Shown: positions 21,867 to 30,389, counted from the stretch's first letter. The stretch: DNA of 34,381 bases from Acidobacteria bacterium RBG_13_68_16 (GCA_001766905.1 MEKI01000084.1:1-34381); one strand, 5' to 3'. Notes: generated by a model not told the origin, from the letters alone. Numbers and translations are program-made.

Positions 21867-22876
21867 GCGCGGCGCTCATCCCGCTGGCGTTCGTGCTGGC
21901 GCTGCTGCTGGCGCTTTACTTCACGCCGCTCGCACGCGAGGCCGCGCTGCGCTTTGGGATAGTGGACCGCCCCGATGGAAGACTCAAACAGCAGGCAACG
22001 CCGGTGCCGTACCTGGGGGGGCTCGCGGTGTTCCTCGCCTACCTGGTGGCCCTCGGCATGGTGTTTGCCTTCGACACGCTGCTTCTCGGCCTGCTGCTTG
22101 CGGGCACGCTCACGCTGCTGGTCGGGCTGGTTGACGACTTCGGGGTTCTGACCCCGGCCGCAAAGCTCGCCGGCCAGGCGGTGGCGGTGTTCGTACTGCT
22201 GCGCAGCGGCGCGGTCATCGAACTCACGCAGGTACCCCAGGGGCTGCGCTGGCCGCTCGCCGGCCTGTGGCTTTTCGGAATCTGCAACGCCTTCAACCTG
22301 CTCGACGTCATGGACGGCCTCGCGGCCGGCGTCGGGACCGTCACCGCGGTCGCGTTCGGTGTGGTGGCGCTCTCCACCGGGGAGTACCCCGAGGCGGCGG
22401 CCAGCTTCGCGCTCGCCGGGGCGCTCGCGGGGTTCCTGGTGTTTAACTTCCAGCCGGCCCGCATCTACCTCGGGGACGCTGGCTCGCTGGCGGTCGGGAT
22501 CACCCTCGGCGCGCTAGCGCTGGCGATTCGCTGGAGCGAGAGGAGCGCCGCGGGGTTCCTTGCGCCGCTCGCCATCCTTGCCGTGCCGCTGGCCGACACC
22601 GCGTTCGTGAGCGTGCTCCGCGCCCGTGCCGGCAGGCCTTTCTGGCACGGCAGTCCGGACCACTTCCCGCTCCGCCTGCACCGCTTGCTGGACGGAAGCG
22701 TGCGCAGGACCGTGAGCGCGGTTTTCGGTCTCTCCGTCCTCGGCGCGATGGTGGGGGTGGGGACCGCTGCGCTCTGGCCGTGGGAGGCGGGTCTCTGGAC
22801 CCTCGGCGGGTACGGTCTTGGCTTCGTGGTGCTGCTCGTCGTGCTTGCCCGGGTGAGGATGGAGACCCAGCCGTGA
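21863..22876 (+). CDS. WecA/MraY-family undecaprenyl-phosphate sugar-1-phosphate transferase
   Basis: This 337-residue membrane enzyme (about 10-11 helices) should start glycan assembly by moving a sugar phosphate, such as GlcNAc-1-P, from its UDP form onto undecaprenyl phosphate. Diagnostic motifs are DRPDGRLKQQATPVPYLGGLAVF (35-57), VGLVDDFG with D91-D92, the NAFNLLDVMDGLAAG stretch (142-156) with catalytic Asp residues, RIYLGDAGSLAVG, and the HF-LRLH sugar-recognition loop within PDHFPLRLHRLL near residues 265-276. It resembles WecA/TagO-like proteins more than MraY. The ATG at 21863 overlaps the previous stop. In the locus it is the only initiating transferase seen, so it probably makes the primer for the glycan built by the flanking glycosyltransferases. 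Confidence 0.93.
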   Translation: MSAALIPLAFVLALLLALYFTPLAREAALRFGIVDRPDGRLKQQATPVPYLGGLAVFLAYLVALGMVFAFDTLLLGLLLAGTLTLLVGLVDDFGVLTPAAKLAGQAVAVFVLLRSGAVIELTQVPQGLRWPLAGLWLFGICNAFNLLDVMDGLAAGVGTVTAVAFGVVALSTGEYPEAAASFALAGALAGFLVFNFQPARIYLGDAGSLAVGITLGALALAIRWSERSAAGFLAPLAILAVPLADTAFVSVLRARAGRPFWHGSPDHFPLRLHRLLDGSVRRTVSAVFGLSVLGAMVGVGTAALWPWEAGLWTLGGYGLGFVVLLVVLARVRMETQP

Positions 22877-24168
22877 GGCGCGTGGTGGTGCTCGGGGCCG
22901 GCCTCACCGGTCTTTCGGCCGCCTACCACTTGAGGCAGGGCGGAGTGGACGCGGAGATCCTCGAGAAAGGCGGGCGAGCGGGCGGAGCGTGCCGAACGGT
23001 GGAGAGGGACGGGTTCTCCTTCGACCTCACCGGGCACCTCCTCCACCTGGCGCGGGCGGAGAGCCGCAAACTCCTGGGTTCGCTCGGTGTGACGAGAGCG
23101 CTACGGACCCACCGCAGGCGGGCTGGGGTTGCGCTGGCCGGGACCGTGACGCCGTACCCGATCCAGATCAACACCTATCGTTTGCCGCGCGAGGTGCGGC
23201 GGGACTGCCTGCTCGGGTTCGTGGAGGCCCGGATGAAACCGGAGGATCCGGCCGGCGAGCGGGCCACGTTCGCCGAGTGGGTCCTGAGCCGATTCGGTGA
23301 AGGGCTCGCCCGGCACTTCTTCTTCCCCTACAACCGCAAGCTCTACTGCACGGACCCTGGCGAGCTGACCACCGAGTGGGTGGGGCGGTACGTCCCGCGG
23401 CCCTCCCTCGCCGACGTGATTGAAGGATCGCTCGGGCTGTACCGGAAGCCGGTGGGCTACAACGCCACATTTCTCTACCCTCGTCAGGGCGGGATCCAGC
23501 TGCTGGCGGATACCTTGGCCGCGAGGCTGCCGGACCTGCGCCTGGCGACCGGTGTGCGCGCTGTGCACCTGGGCGAGCGCGAGCTCGTGCTGGACACCGG
23601 GGAGAGGATGGGTTGGGACACCCTCGTGGCCACCGTGCCGCTATCACGCCTGTCCGCGATGACAGTAGACCTGCCCGCCGAGCTTTGCTCCGCGGCGGCG
23701 GGGCTGCGCGCGGTCGGGGTCGTCAACCTGAACCTGGGCGTGCGGGGGCCCGCACCTCGGAGGGAGCATTGGCTGTACGTGCCCGAGGAGAGGTTCCCGT
23801 TCTACCGCGTGGGTATCCCCTCCAACCACGGCGAGGTGGCGCCGGCCGGATGCCACACGCTGTCGGTGGAGGTGAGCGTGCCCACCGGCGTCACGCCCCC
23901 CGCGGACCTGGCCCAGCGCTGCTTCACGGGACTTTCAGAGCTCGGGCTGTTGCGGGACCGTTCGGACGTGGAGGTCGTGGAGCAGGTCACCCTCGACCCG
24001 GCCTACGTGATCTTCGACTCAGCCCGGCCGGGCCGAGTCGCGGCGCTTCGCGATCACTACCGTGCCGCCGGCGTGATGCTCTCGGGCCGTTGGGCGGAGT
24101 GGAAGTACTCCACGATGGAGGACGCCCTCTGGGACGGAGCAGCGGTGGCTAAGCGGATGGCGCCGTGA
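22873..24168 (+). CDS. FAD-dependent oxidoreductase, amine-oxidase / protoporphyrinogen-oxidase-like
   Basis: The GTG at 22873 overlaps the previous stop (GTGA) and places the dinucleotide-binding motif at the extreme N-terminus: VVLGAGLTGLSAAYHL followed by an acidic ILEKG, then GGACRTVERDGFSFDLTGHLLHL. Other landmarks are PYPIQINTYRLP, FFFPYNRKLYCTDPGELTTEW, FLYPRQGGIQLLADTLAARL, VATVPLSRL and a C-terminal GRWAEWKYSTMEDALWDG of the kind that closes the FAD site. The 431-residue length and the PY-I..-L landmarks resemble the flavoproteins often found in polysaccharide clusters, distantly related to UDP-galactopyranose mutase. The substrate may be a nucleotide sugar or lipid-linked sugar, which is inference. 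The stop overlaps the next gene (GTGA). Confidence 0.8.
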   Translation: MRRVVVLGAGLTGLSAAYHLRQGGVDAEILEKGGRAGGACRTVERDGFSFDLTGHLLHLARAESRKLLGSLGVTRALRTHRRRAGVALAGTVTPYPIQINTYRLPREVRRDCLLGFVEARMKPEDPAGERATFAEWVLSRFGEGLARHFFFPYNRKLYCTDPGELTTEWVGRYVPRPSLADVIEGSLGLYRKPVGYNATFLYPRQGGIQLLADTLAARLPDLRLATGVRAVHLGERELVLDTGERMGWDTLVATVPLSRLSAMTVDLPAELCSAAAGLRAVGVVNLNLGVRGPAPRREHWLYVPEERFPFYRVGIPSNHGEVAPAGCHTLSVEVSVPTGVTPPADLAQRCFTGLSELGLLRDRSDVEVVEQVTLDPAYVIFDSARPGRVAALRDHYRAAGVMLSGRWAEWKYSTMEDALWDGAAVAKRMAP

Positions 24169-25319
24169 AGCCGCTGCGGGTGATGCACGCAATCACGATG
24201 CTGGAGCTGGGCGGGGCCCAGCGCAACACCGTCGACACCGTGGCCTCACTCGACCGGGGCGAGTTCGCCGTCGCCCTTGCGTGTGCCGACGAGGGCGAGC
24301 TGCTCGCGGAAGCGCGAGCGCTACCCGATGCCGACCTCTTCGAGCTGCGCCACCTGCGGCGCGAGGTGCGGCCGCTGGCCGACGTTCGGGCGCTCTTCGA
24401 GCTTCGGCGTGCAATCCGCAGCTTCCGGCCGGAGATCGTGCACACCCACTCCTCCAAGGCCGGGATCCTCGGGCGCCTGGCGGCCCGTCGTGAGGGCGTG
24501 CCGGTCGTGATCCACTCGATCCACGGCTTCGGCTTCGGGCCGCATCAACCCCTGCCGGTGCGCATCGCGTTCCTCGCCGCCGAGCGGCTGGCTTCGCGCT
24601 GGACGACAGCGTTCGTCGCGGTGTCGCGACGTAACCTCGAGGATGGCGTTCGACTGGGGCTTTTCCCTGCCTCGCGCGCGCGTGTGATCCGTTCCGGGGT
24701 CGACCTGGAGTCGTTCGCTGGACACCGGGGCGGCGGTGCGCTGAGGGAGGAACTCGGTATCCCGGTCGGTGCTCCGCTGGTGGTGCAGATCGCGTGCTTC
24801 AAGCCGCAGAAGGCGCCGGAGCGCTTCGTCGAGGTCGCGGCGCGTCTGGCGCCCCGATTCCCCGCCGCGCACTTCCTGCTGGCCGGAGAGGGCACGCTGC
24901 GGCGGCGGCTGGAGCGCCTCCGGCGCCAGGCCGGCCTCGAGCGCCGCCTCCACCTTCCGGGGTGGAGGCGGGACGTGCCGGCGATCTACGACGCCGCCAC
25001 CGTCGTAACGCTTACCTCCCGCTTCGAGGGACTTCCGCGGGTGATAGTGGAAGCGCTGGCGGCCGGGGTTCCGGTGGTGGCGATGGCGGTGGATGGGGTA
25101 CCGGAGGTCGTGCGCGACGGGGAGAACGGTTTCCTCCTCGCGCCCGATGACGTCGCCGGTGTGGTGGAGCGCGTCGCGGAGATCCTCGCCGACGATGGGC
25201 TGCGGTCTCGGCTATCGGTGGGCGCGGCGAGCGGTCTGGAGGAGTTCGGGCGGGAGGCGATGGTGAGGCACCAGGAGGAGCTGTACCGGGAGCTGGCATG
25301 CCAGGCTGGTTTGCGATAG
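24165..25319 (+). CDS. GT4-family glycosyltransferase
   Basis: The GTG at 24165 overlaps the preceding stop. The 384-residue GT-B enzyme begins RVMHAITMLELGGAQRNTVD, a classic GT4 acceptor-side loop, followed by FRPEIVHTHSSKAGILGRLAAR, VIHSIHGFGFG, VAVSRRNLEDGV, VIRSGVDLESF, donor domain VVQIACFKPQKAPERFVEVAARL, FLLAGEGTLRRRLE, LHLPGWRRDVPAIYDAA and the E-x7-E motif in SRFEGLPRVIVEALAAGVPVVA. Compared with the other GT4 proteins of the window it is closer to the capsular/EPS type (EpsD/EpsF-like). The 3' end overlaps the prepilin peptidase gene by 22 bp, tying glycan and pilus genes into one transcript. Confidence 0.9.
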   Translation: MKPLRVMHAITMLELGGAQRNTVDTVASLDRGEFAVALACADEGELLAEARALPDADLFELRHLRREVRPLADVRALFELRRAIRSFRPEIVHTHSSKAGILGRLAARREGVPVVIHSIHGFGFGPHQPLPVRIAFLAAERLASRWTTAFVAVSRRNLEDGVRLGLFPASRARVIRSGVDLESFAGHRGGGALREELGIPVGAPLVVQIACFKPQKAPERFVEVAARLAPRFPAAHFLLAGEGTLRRRLERLRRQAGLERRLHLPGWRRDVPAIYDAATVVTLTSRFEGLPRVIVEALAAGVPVVAMAVDGVPEVVRDGENGFLLAPDDVAGVVERVAEILADDGLRSRLSVGAASGLEEFGREAMVRHQEELYRELACQAGLR

Positions 25320-26071
25320 CCGTCACGGCCGCCTACGGGCTGGTTCTCGGGAGCTTTCTGAATGTGGTGATTTACCGCCTGCCGCGCGGAATGTCGCTGG
25401 TGCGGCCCGGCTCCCACTGCCCGGCGTGCGGGGCGGCGGTGCGGTGGTTCGACAACGTCCCGGTGTGGTCGTACCTGCTGCTCGGCGCGCGCTGCCGGAC
25501 CTGTCGGGCGGCTATCTCGCCACGCTACCCGCTCGTGGAGCTCGCGACCGGCTTCCTTGCCGTCGCGGTGGTCGCGCGGTTCGGCTTGACGTTGCTGGGC
25601 CTGGAGGCAATGCTGCTCGTGATGCTGCTGCTGCCGCTGGCGTTCATCGACCTGGAGCACCACCTGCTCCCGGACGTGCTGACGCTGCCCGGGATCGCCC
25701 TGGGTCTCGGCGGCTCGCTGGCAGGGGGGTTCGTGCCGCTCCTCGACTCGCTTGTCGGGGCGCTGGTCGGTGCGGCGGTACCGTACGCGGTGATCGTCGT
25801 CTACCGCTGGCTGCGGGGCGTCGAGGGGATGGGCCTCGGCGATGTCAAGCTGCTGGCCATGATCGGGGCGTTCCTGGGCTGGCGCGGCGTCCTCCTCACC
25901 CTTGGCCTGGCGGCCACCGCCGGTGCGCTCCTCGGCTTGACGCTGATCACGCTCGGCAAGGGAAGAAGGGACACCGAGTTGCCGTTCGGCACGTTCCTCG
26001 CGGGCGCCGCGACGGTCGTGCTCTTCGCCGGAGGAACTCTCCTCGTGCTGCTGGGGTGGGTGCGTCCGTGA
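25298..26071 (+). CDS. pilD: Prepilin peptidase / N-methyltransferase (PilD/GspO, type IV leader peptidase)
   Basis: The 257-residue membrane aspartic protease cleaves prepilin leaders after glycine and methylates the new N-terminal Phe. The N-terminal part carries GLVLGSFLNVVIYRLPRG and a complete zinc-binding tetracysteine C41-PA-C44 and C66-RT-C69. Catalytic aspartates are D118 in FIDLEHHLLPD and D182 in GLGDVKLLAMIGAFLGW. About eight transmembrane helices are visible. ATG 25298 lies inside the end of the GT4 gene and has CCGGGAG upstream. Its obvious substrates in the window are the two pilins at 9283 and 9858. The stop overlaps the GTG of the histidine kinase gene. Confidence 0.95.
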   Translation: MPGWFAIAVTAAYGLVLGSFLNVVIYRLPRGMSLVRPGSHCPACGAAVRWFDNVPVWSYLLLGARCRTCRAAISPRYPLVELATGFLAVAVVARFGLTLLGLEAMLLVMLLLPLAFIDLEHHLLPDVLTLPGIALGLGGSLAGGFVPLLDSLVGALVGAAVPYAVIVVYRWLRGVEGMGLGDVKLLAMIGAFLGWRGVLLTLGLAATAGALLGLTLITLGKGRRDTELPFGTFLAGAATVVLFAGGTLLVLLGWVRP

Positions 26072-27717
26072 CCAGCCGCCTGCCCTCACGTCGCTTCCGT
26101 GAAGCGCAGCTGCTGATCGGGGCCGCTCTCCTGATGCTGGTGGGAATGGTCGTCGTGGAGATGGTCGGGATGCTGGCCGTGGCGCGGTTGGTCGAGGACG
26201 AGGCCCGGCGCGCTTCCATTGCCTCCGCGCGCATGGTGGCCTCCCGCATCGCACGCGGCGAGTCGGCACGCTTCTCAGCGGCGCTCCGGCAGGAGGGCTG
26301 GGGTGTGGCGGTCCTGTTTGATGGCAGGGTCGTGGAGACCCTGGGTCAGGCGGGCCCATCCGAGCCGGCGTGGTGGCCGTGGGCGTCGCGTGAGGAGTGG
26401 GAGCGGGCCGGGCAGCAGGTGAAAGGATCGCTCGCCGGCGGGGGTGGACGGGTGTTTGTCGCCTACCAGCCGCTGGCCGACGGCCGCGTGGTGCGAACGG
26501 TGGTGCCAGTCTCAGGCGCCGGCACCATGGGGCGCCTGCGAGACGTGGGGGCGGCCCTCTCGCTGGTCGTGGCGGTAGGCGGGGGTCTGCTCGCCTGGGC
26601 GCTGATCGCCCGCGTGCTCGCCCCCTACCGCGAGCTGCTGGCCGAGGCGGCGCGGATCACCCGAAGGCCCGGCGACGAGGCCGAGGACCACTTCCTGGTG
26701 GAGACTTTCCGCGACACCGTCCGGCGCCTCGAGGTCTCGGAGGCGGCGTTGCGCCGGCGTGCCGACGAGCTGGAGGTGCTGGCGGAGGTGCTGACGCGCG
26801 GGTCCGCCGCCGGCGTGGTGATCACCGACCCCGGGGGCATCGTGCGGGCCGCCAACACCGCGGCGGTCGAACTCGTCCCGGCCCTGGTTGTCGGGGCAGC
26901 GCTCCCGGTGACGCTGGCCGGGGGTGAGCAGAGCAGGCGTTTGGGGGAGCGGGTGATGGAGGCACGGCGGCTCGCCTTGCTGGCCGACAGCGGAGCAACC
27001 CAGGGCGAGGTCCTTTTCCTCACCGACCGCACCGCCGTGGAGGCGCTCGAGCGGGCCCTCGCGGAGCGCGAGCAGATGGCGGCGCTCGGCGAGCTGGCGG
27101 CGGGGATGACCCACGAGCTGCGCAACGCCCTCGCCACGATGCGCGGCTACCTGCGGCTGCTCCCCGACGCAGTACGCGAGGATCGGGCCCGTTTTGTGGC
27201 CGCCATCAACGACGAGGCGGAGGGCCTGGCCGAACTGCTGGACCGTTTTCTGCGGTTTGCCCAACCGCGCGAGCTGCGGCGCGAGCCGGTCGAGCTGCTG
27301 GCTCTCGTCGAAGAAGCGGCGCGCAAGGTGCGCACGGCGTTTCCCGATATCACCCTCGGCGTGGAGGGTGTGCCGGTCACCACTGTCGGCGACGCGCTGG
27401 CGCTGGGCGTGGTCGTGGAGAACCTGCTGCGCAACGCAGCCGAGGCGGTGGCGCACCAAGGCGGCTCCGTGTCGGCGCGAGTTGAGGGTCCGCCCGGCCT
27501 GGCCCGTATCGTCGTCGACGACGACGGACCCGGGGTGAGCGAGGAGCTGCGGGGCAGGCTGTTTCTGCCGTTCGCCTCCAGCAAAGCATCGGGCGGTCTC
27601 GGCCTTGCCCTCGCGCGGCGCTTCGCGCGCCTGCACGGGGGCGATGTTGTCCACGAAGCGCGGCCCGGGGGTGGCTCGCGGTTCCTGGTGTGGTTGCCCC
27701 GTCAGGGGGTCGCTTGA
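26068..27717 (+). CDS. Sensor histidine kinase, NtrB/PilS-like
   Basis: From GTG 26068 (GTGA overlap) the 549-residue kinase has a transmembrane helix at about residues 14-38, an extracytoplasmic region of about 110 residues, a second helix near 155-185 (VGAALSLVVAVGGGLLAWALIA), a HAMP-like linker, a PAS-like segment (ELEVLAEVLTRGSAAGVVITDPGGIVRAANTAA, about 235-270), then the transmitter. The H-box is GMTHELRNALATMRGYLRLL with phosphoacceptor H349, the N-box NLLRNAAEAV, G1 DDDGPGV, G2 GGLGLALARRFARLHGG and G3 GGSRFLVWLP. The transmitter resembles NtrB/PilS kinases that partner sigma-54 activators, in keeping with the NtrC-type regulator that overlaps its 3' end. The signal is unknown. Confidence 0.9.
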   Translation: MTSRLPSRRFREAQLLIGAALLMLVGMVVVEMVGMLAVARLVEDEARRASIASARMVASRIARGESARFSAALRQEGWGVAVLFDGRVVETLGQAGPSEPAWWPWASREEWERAGQQVKGSLAGGGGRVFVAYQPLADGRVVRTVVPVSGAGTMGRLRDVGAALSLVVAVGGGLLAWALIARVLAPYRELLAEAARITRRPGDEAEDHFLVETFRDTVRRLEVSEAALRRRADELEVLAEVLTRGSAAGVVITDPGGIVRAANTAAVELVPALVVGAALPVTLAGGEQSRRLGERVMEARRLALLADSGATQGEVLFLTDRTAVEALERALAEREQMAALGELAAGMTHELRNALATMRGYLRLLPDAVREDRARFVAAINDEAEGLAELLDRFLRFAQPRELRREPVELLALVEEAARKVRTAFPDITLGVEGVPVTTVGDALALGVVVENLLRNAAEAVAHQGGSVSARVEGPPGLARIVVDDDGPGVSEELRGRLFLPFASSKASGGLGLALARRFARLHGGDVVHEARPGGGSRFLVWLPRQGVA

Positions 27718-28979
27718 GCGCGCCGCTCCTCGTGGTGGAGGACCGTCGCAGCCTGGGGGAGATGCTGGCCGAGACGCTGCGCACCGAGGGATACGAGGTC
27801 GAGCTGGTGCTGCGGGGCGACACCGCGGTCCAGCGTCTCCGGGAGGGCGGTCCATACCTGGCGGTGCTCACCGACCTCAAGCTCCCGGGGATGGACGGTC
27901 TGGCGGTGCTGCACACCGCCCGAACCGTAGATCCCCTGCTCCCGGTATTCCTGATCACCGGGTACGCCACGGTGGAGACGGCGGTGACGGCGCTCAAGCA
28001 GGGGGCGCGGGACTACTTCCCCAAGCCCCTCGACATGGAGCGCGTTCTGGAGGGTCTGCGCGCGGCCTGCGAGCCGCGGCGCACCCTGCTCGAGGTCCCG
28101 CCGACTGGCGAGGGGCTCCCCGAGTTGGTGGGCACCGCCCCGGCGTTCGTCGGCGCGGTGACCGCGCTCCGCCGCGTGGCGCCGACCGACGCGGCGGTGC
28201 TTCTGCTCGGAGCCTCGGGAAGCGGGAAGGAACTTTTCGCGCGCGCCCTCCACCAGCTGTCGCGGCGGCGGAATGGACCCTGTGTGGCCTTCAACTGCGC
28301 GGCGGTGCCCGAGAGCCTGGTGGAGTCGGAGCTGTTCGGCCACGAACGCGGCGCGTTCACCGGCGCTAACACCCGCCACATCGGGCGCTTCGAGCAGGCC
28401 CACGCCGGTACCCTCTTCCTCGACGAGGTCGGGGAGGTCCCCCTCTCGACGCAGGCCAAGCTCCTGCGCGCGCTCGAGGAGCACCACATCACCCGCCTTG
28501 GCGGTGAAGGTGAGATCGTCGTGGACGTGCGGGTCGTGGCCGCGTCCAACCGCAACCTCGAGGAAGCGGTCATCGGAGGCTCGTTTCGCCGCGACCTCTT
28601 CCACCGCCTGAACGTCTTCCCGATTCAACTGCCGGCCCTCATCGAGCGCCGCGAGGACATCCCGGCGCTGACCCTCCACCTATTGACGCGCGCGGGTGCC
28701 CGCCACGGGGTCCCGGTGCCGGCGCTGCGGCCGGCGGCGATGGGGGCGCTCGTGCTCGCACCTTGGCCCGGAAACGTGCGCGAGCTCGCCAACCTGCTGG
28801 AGCGAGTTGTAATCCTGGCGGAGGGCCGCGCGGTGGGGGTTGCCGAGCTGGGGCTCGATCCGGCAGAGTGTCGTGAGGGTCTAACGGAGGGGGCCGCCCG
28901 GCGCCTGGCCGTGCGCCTCGCGGGGGGAGACACCGGGGAGCTGGCCGCGTTCCTGGGCGTCTCCGTGGCCCAGTTGTAG
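27714..28979 (+). CDS. Sigma-54-dependent response regulator, NtrC/PilR-like, with truncated Fis-type helix-turn-helix
   Basis: The likely start is TTG 27714 (TTGA overlap with the kinase; GGGGGT just upstream); an in-frame GTG at 27690 is an alternative. The 421-residue protein has a receiver domain (VVED, phosphoacceptor D54 in LTDLKLPGMDG, K104 in FPKPLD), then an AAA+ sigma-54 activation domain: Walker A GASGSGKE (166-173), ELFGHERGAFTGA with the intact GAFTGA loop (213-218), Walker B TLFLDEV (233-239), FRRDLFHRLNVFPI, and WPGNVRELANLLERV. The C-terminal Fis-like region is present from about 392 but stops at LGVSVAQL, inside the recognition helix, where family members continue with Tyr-Arg-Lys-Leu. 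DNA binding may therefore be weak or lost. The TAG is followed three bases later by the end of selA. Confidence 0.92.
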   Translation: MSAPLLVVEDRRSLGEMLAETLRTEGYEVELVLRGDTAVQRLREGGPYLAVLTDLKLPGMDGLAVLHTARTVDPLLPVFLITGYATVETAVTALKQGARDYFPKPLDMERVLEGLRAACEPRRTLLEVPPTGEGLPELVGTAPAFVGAVTALRRVAPTDAAVLLLGASGSGKELFARALHQLSRRRNGPCVAFNCAAVPESLVESELFGHERGAFTGANTRHIGRFEQAHAGTLFLDEVGEVPLSTQAKLLRALEEHHITRLGGEGEIVVDVRVVAASNRNLEEAVIGGSFRRDLFHRLNVFPIQLPALIERREDIPALTLHLLTRAGARHGVPVPALRPAAMGALVLAPWPGNVRELANLLERVVILAEGRAVGVAELGLDPAECREGLTEGAARRLAVRLAGGDTGELAAFLGVSVAQL

Positions 28980-28982
28980 CCG

Positions 28983-30320
28983 CTAGCTCCGAAGCGCCTC
29001 GAGCAGCGCGCGCCGCAGGTGGCGGTCGTGCTCCGGGGGCACCGCGCGCAGGTCAAGCATTACCCTGCCCTCCTCGACGCGCCCGATAACCGGAGGCGTC
29101 GCTCTCCGCAGTCTGGCCGCAGTGGCGTCGCCGCCCGCGAGCGCGATGCCCCACGAAGGGAGTGTCTGATCCGGGGTGGTTCCGCCGCCGAGCACCGCCC
29201 GGGTGGCCACCACCTCAGCCGGGACCCCGGCCGCATTCAGGCCGCGGGCCAAGCGCCGCGCGCGGGTCCGCAGCTCGGACTCCGGGAGTGCGAGCAGCCG
29301 GTAGAGCGGCACCGTCTCTGGCCGGTCCGCCAGGTAGGCATCGAGAGTAATGGCCAGGGTGACGAGGGCGCTCTTGTCCGGGCGCAGCGCCCGCCGAAGG
29401 GGGTGGCGGCGCAGGGGGGCGATGGTCGTACGGTTTCCCAGCATCACACCAGCCTGCGGTCCTGCAAGCAGCTTGTCGCCGGAGAACAGCACCGCATCCG
29501 CACCGAGTGCCAGGATCTCCTGCACGGTGGGCTCGCGGCGGAGACCGTAGCGCGAAAGGTCAAGGTGGCACCCCGAGCCCTCGTCCACCCAGAGCGGCAC
29601 CCCGCGGGCGTGCGCCAGCTCGACGAGATCGCGGAGCTCGGGGGTGGCGACGAACCCCTGGAGGTGGAAGTTGGAGCGGTGAACGACTAGGATTCCTGCC
29701 GTGTCGCCACCCACGGCACGCGCGTAGTCCTCGGTGCGGGTGCGGTTGGTGCACCCGACCTCCACCAGCCGGGCGCCGGCCGCGGCCATGATCTCGGGCA
29801 GCCGGAACGAGCCGCCGATCTCGATGAGTTCCCCACGCGAGACGATCACCTCGCGGCCAGGGGCATGGGCGGCGAGCAGCAGCACCAGCGCCGCCGCGTT
29901 GTTGGTGACGACCGTGGCGGCCTCGGCACCAAAGTAGCGAGTCAGACGCCCCACGACTGGGGCAAGCCTCTCGCCCCGGGCGCCTGCGTCCAGGTCGTAC
30001 TCGAGGGCCAGGTAACCTGACACGTCGGCGGGGAGGCGCGGCGCGCGCCCCAGGTTGGTGTGGATCAGGACACCGGTGGCGTTGAGGACCCCGGGGTAGG
30101 CGGCCGACTCGCGACGGGCCAGCAGCGCCCTCGCCTCCGCCACCAGGGCAGGCGACGCGGGCGTCGGCTCCCCCTGCGCCACACGCCGCCTGGCCTCCGC
30201 CAGGACCTCGCGCACCGCTGCCCGCACGGTCGCTGCGCCATAGCGCTCGCGCGCCTGCCGTAGGTGCTCCTCGGCCAGGAGGCGATGAACGGCGGGGAGC
30301 CCTGCGAGAGGGTTGGCCAT
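28983..30320 (-). CDS. selA: L-seryl-tRNA(Sec) selenium transferase
   Basis: The 445-residue pyridoxal-phosphate enzyme converts seryl-tRNA(Sec) to selenocysteinyl-tRNA(Sec) using selenophosphate. Recognisable stretches are LPAVHRLL at the N-terminus, NATGVLIHTNLGRAP (80-94), VGRLTRYFGAEAATVVTNNAAALVLLL, SRGELIEIGGSFRLPEIM, EVGCTNRTRTEDY, VHRSNFHLQGF, LWVDEGSGCHLDL and the PLP lysine K283 in FSGDKLLAGPQAG. The length is close to the usual 460 or so. ATG 30320 is preceded on the minus strand by TAGAAT and six bases, suggesting a leaderless message. It implies that the organism makes selenoproteins, although selB, selC and selD are not in the window and no obvious selenoprotein was found here. 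Confidence 0.96.
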   Translation of the reverse strand: MANPLAGLPAVHRLLAEEHLRQARERYGAATVRAAVREVLAEARRRVAQGEPTPASPALVAEARALLARRESAAYPGVLNATGVLIHTNLGRAPRLPADVSGYLALEYDLDAGARGERLAPVVGRLTRYFGAEAATVVTNNAAALVLLLAAHAPGREVIVSRGELIEIGGSFRLPEIMAAAGARLVEVGCTNRTRTEDYARAVGGDTAGILVVHRSNFHLQGFVATPELRDLVELAHARGVPLWVDEGSGCHLDLSRYGLRREPTVQEILALGADAVLFSGDKLLAGPQAGVMLGNRTTIAPLRRHPLRRALRPDKSALVTLAITLDAYLADRPETVPLYRLLALPESELRTRARRLARGLNAAGVPAEVVATRAVLGGGTTPDQTLPSWGIALAGGDATAARLRRATPPVIGRVEEGRVMLDLRAVPPEHDRHLRRALLEALRS

Positions 30321-30326
30321 CGCGGG

Positions 30327-30332
30327 ATTCTA
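30327..30332 (-). promoter_or_regulatory. -10-like TAGAAT immediately before selA
   Basis: On the minus strand TAGAAT is followed by six bases (CCCGCG) and then the selA ATG, with no ribosome-binding site between. The spacing equals that before the genes starting at 9149 and 10438. The -35 region is not recognisable. Confidence 0.4.
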
Positions 30333-30389
30333 CCCTCACCGCGTACGGGGATGGCATGGAAAGCGGACGGGTTGTGTATCCTTGCAGCC

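Noticed and set aside
28977-29020. Frameshifted continuation of the regulator's helix-turn-helix after the TAG
   Set aside because: The other two frames and the read-through frame downstream do not restore a Fis-like YRKL continuation, so a simple frameshift is not supported.
28983-30320. In-frame TGA selenocysteine codon near selA
   Set aside because: No gene end in the window showed an interrupted conserved domain continuing past a TGA with a plausible SECIS hairpin.
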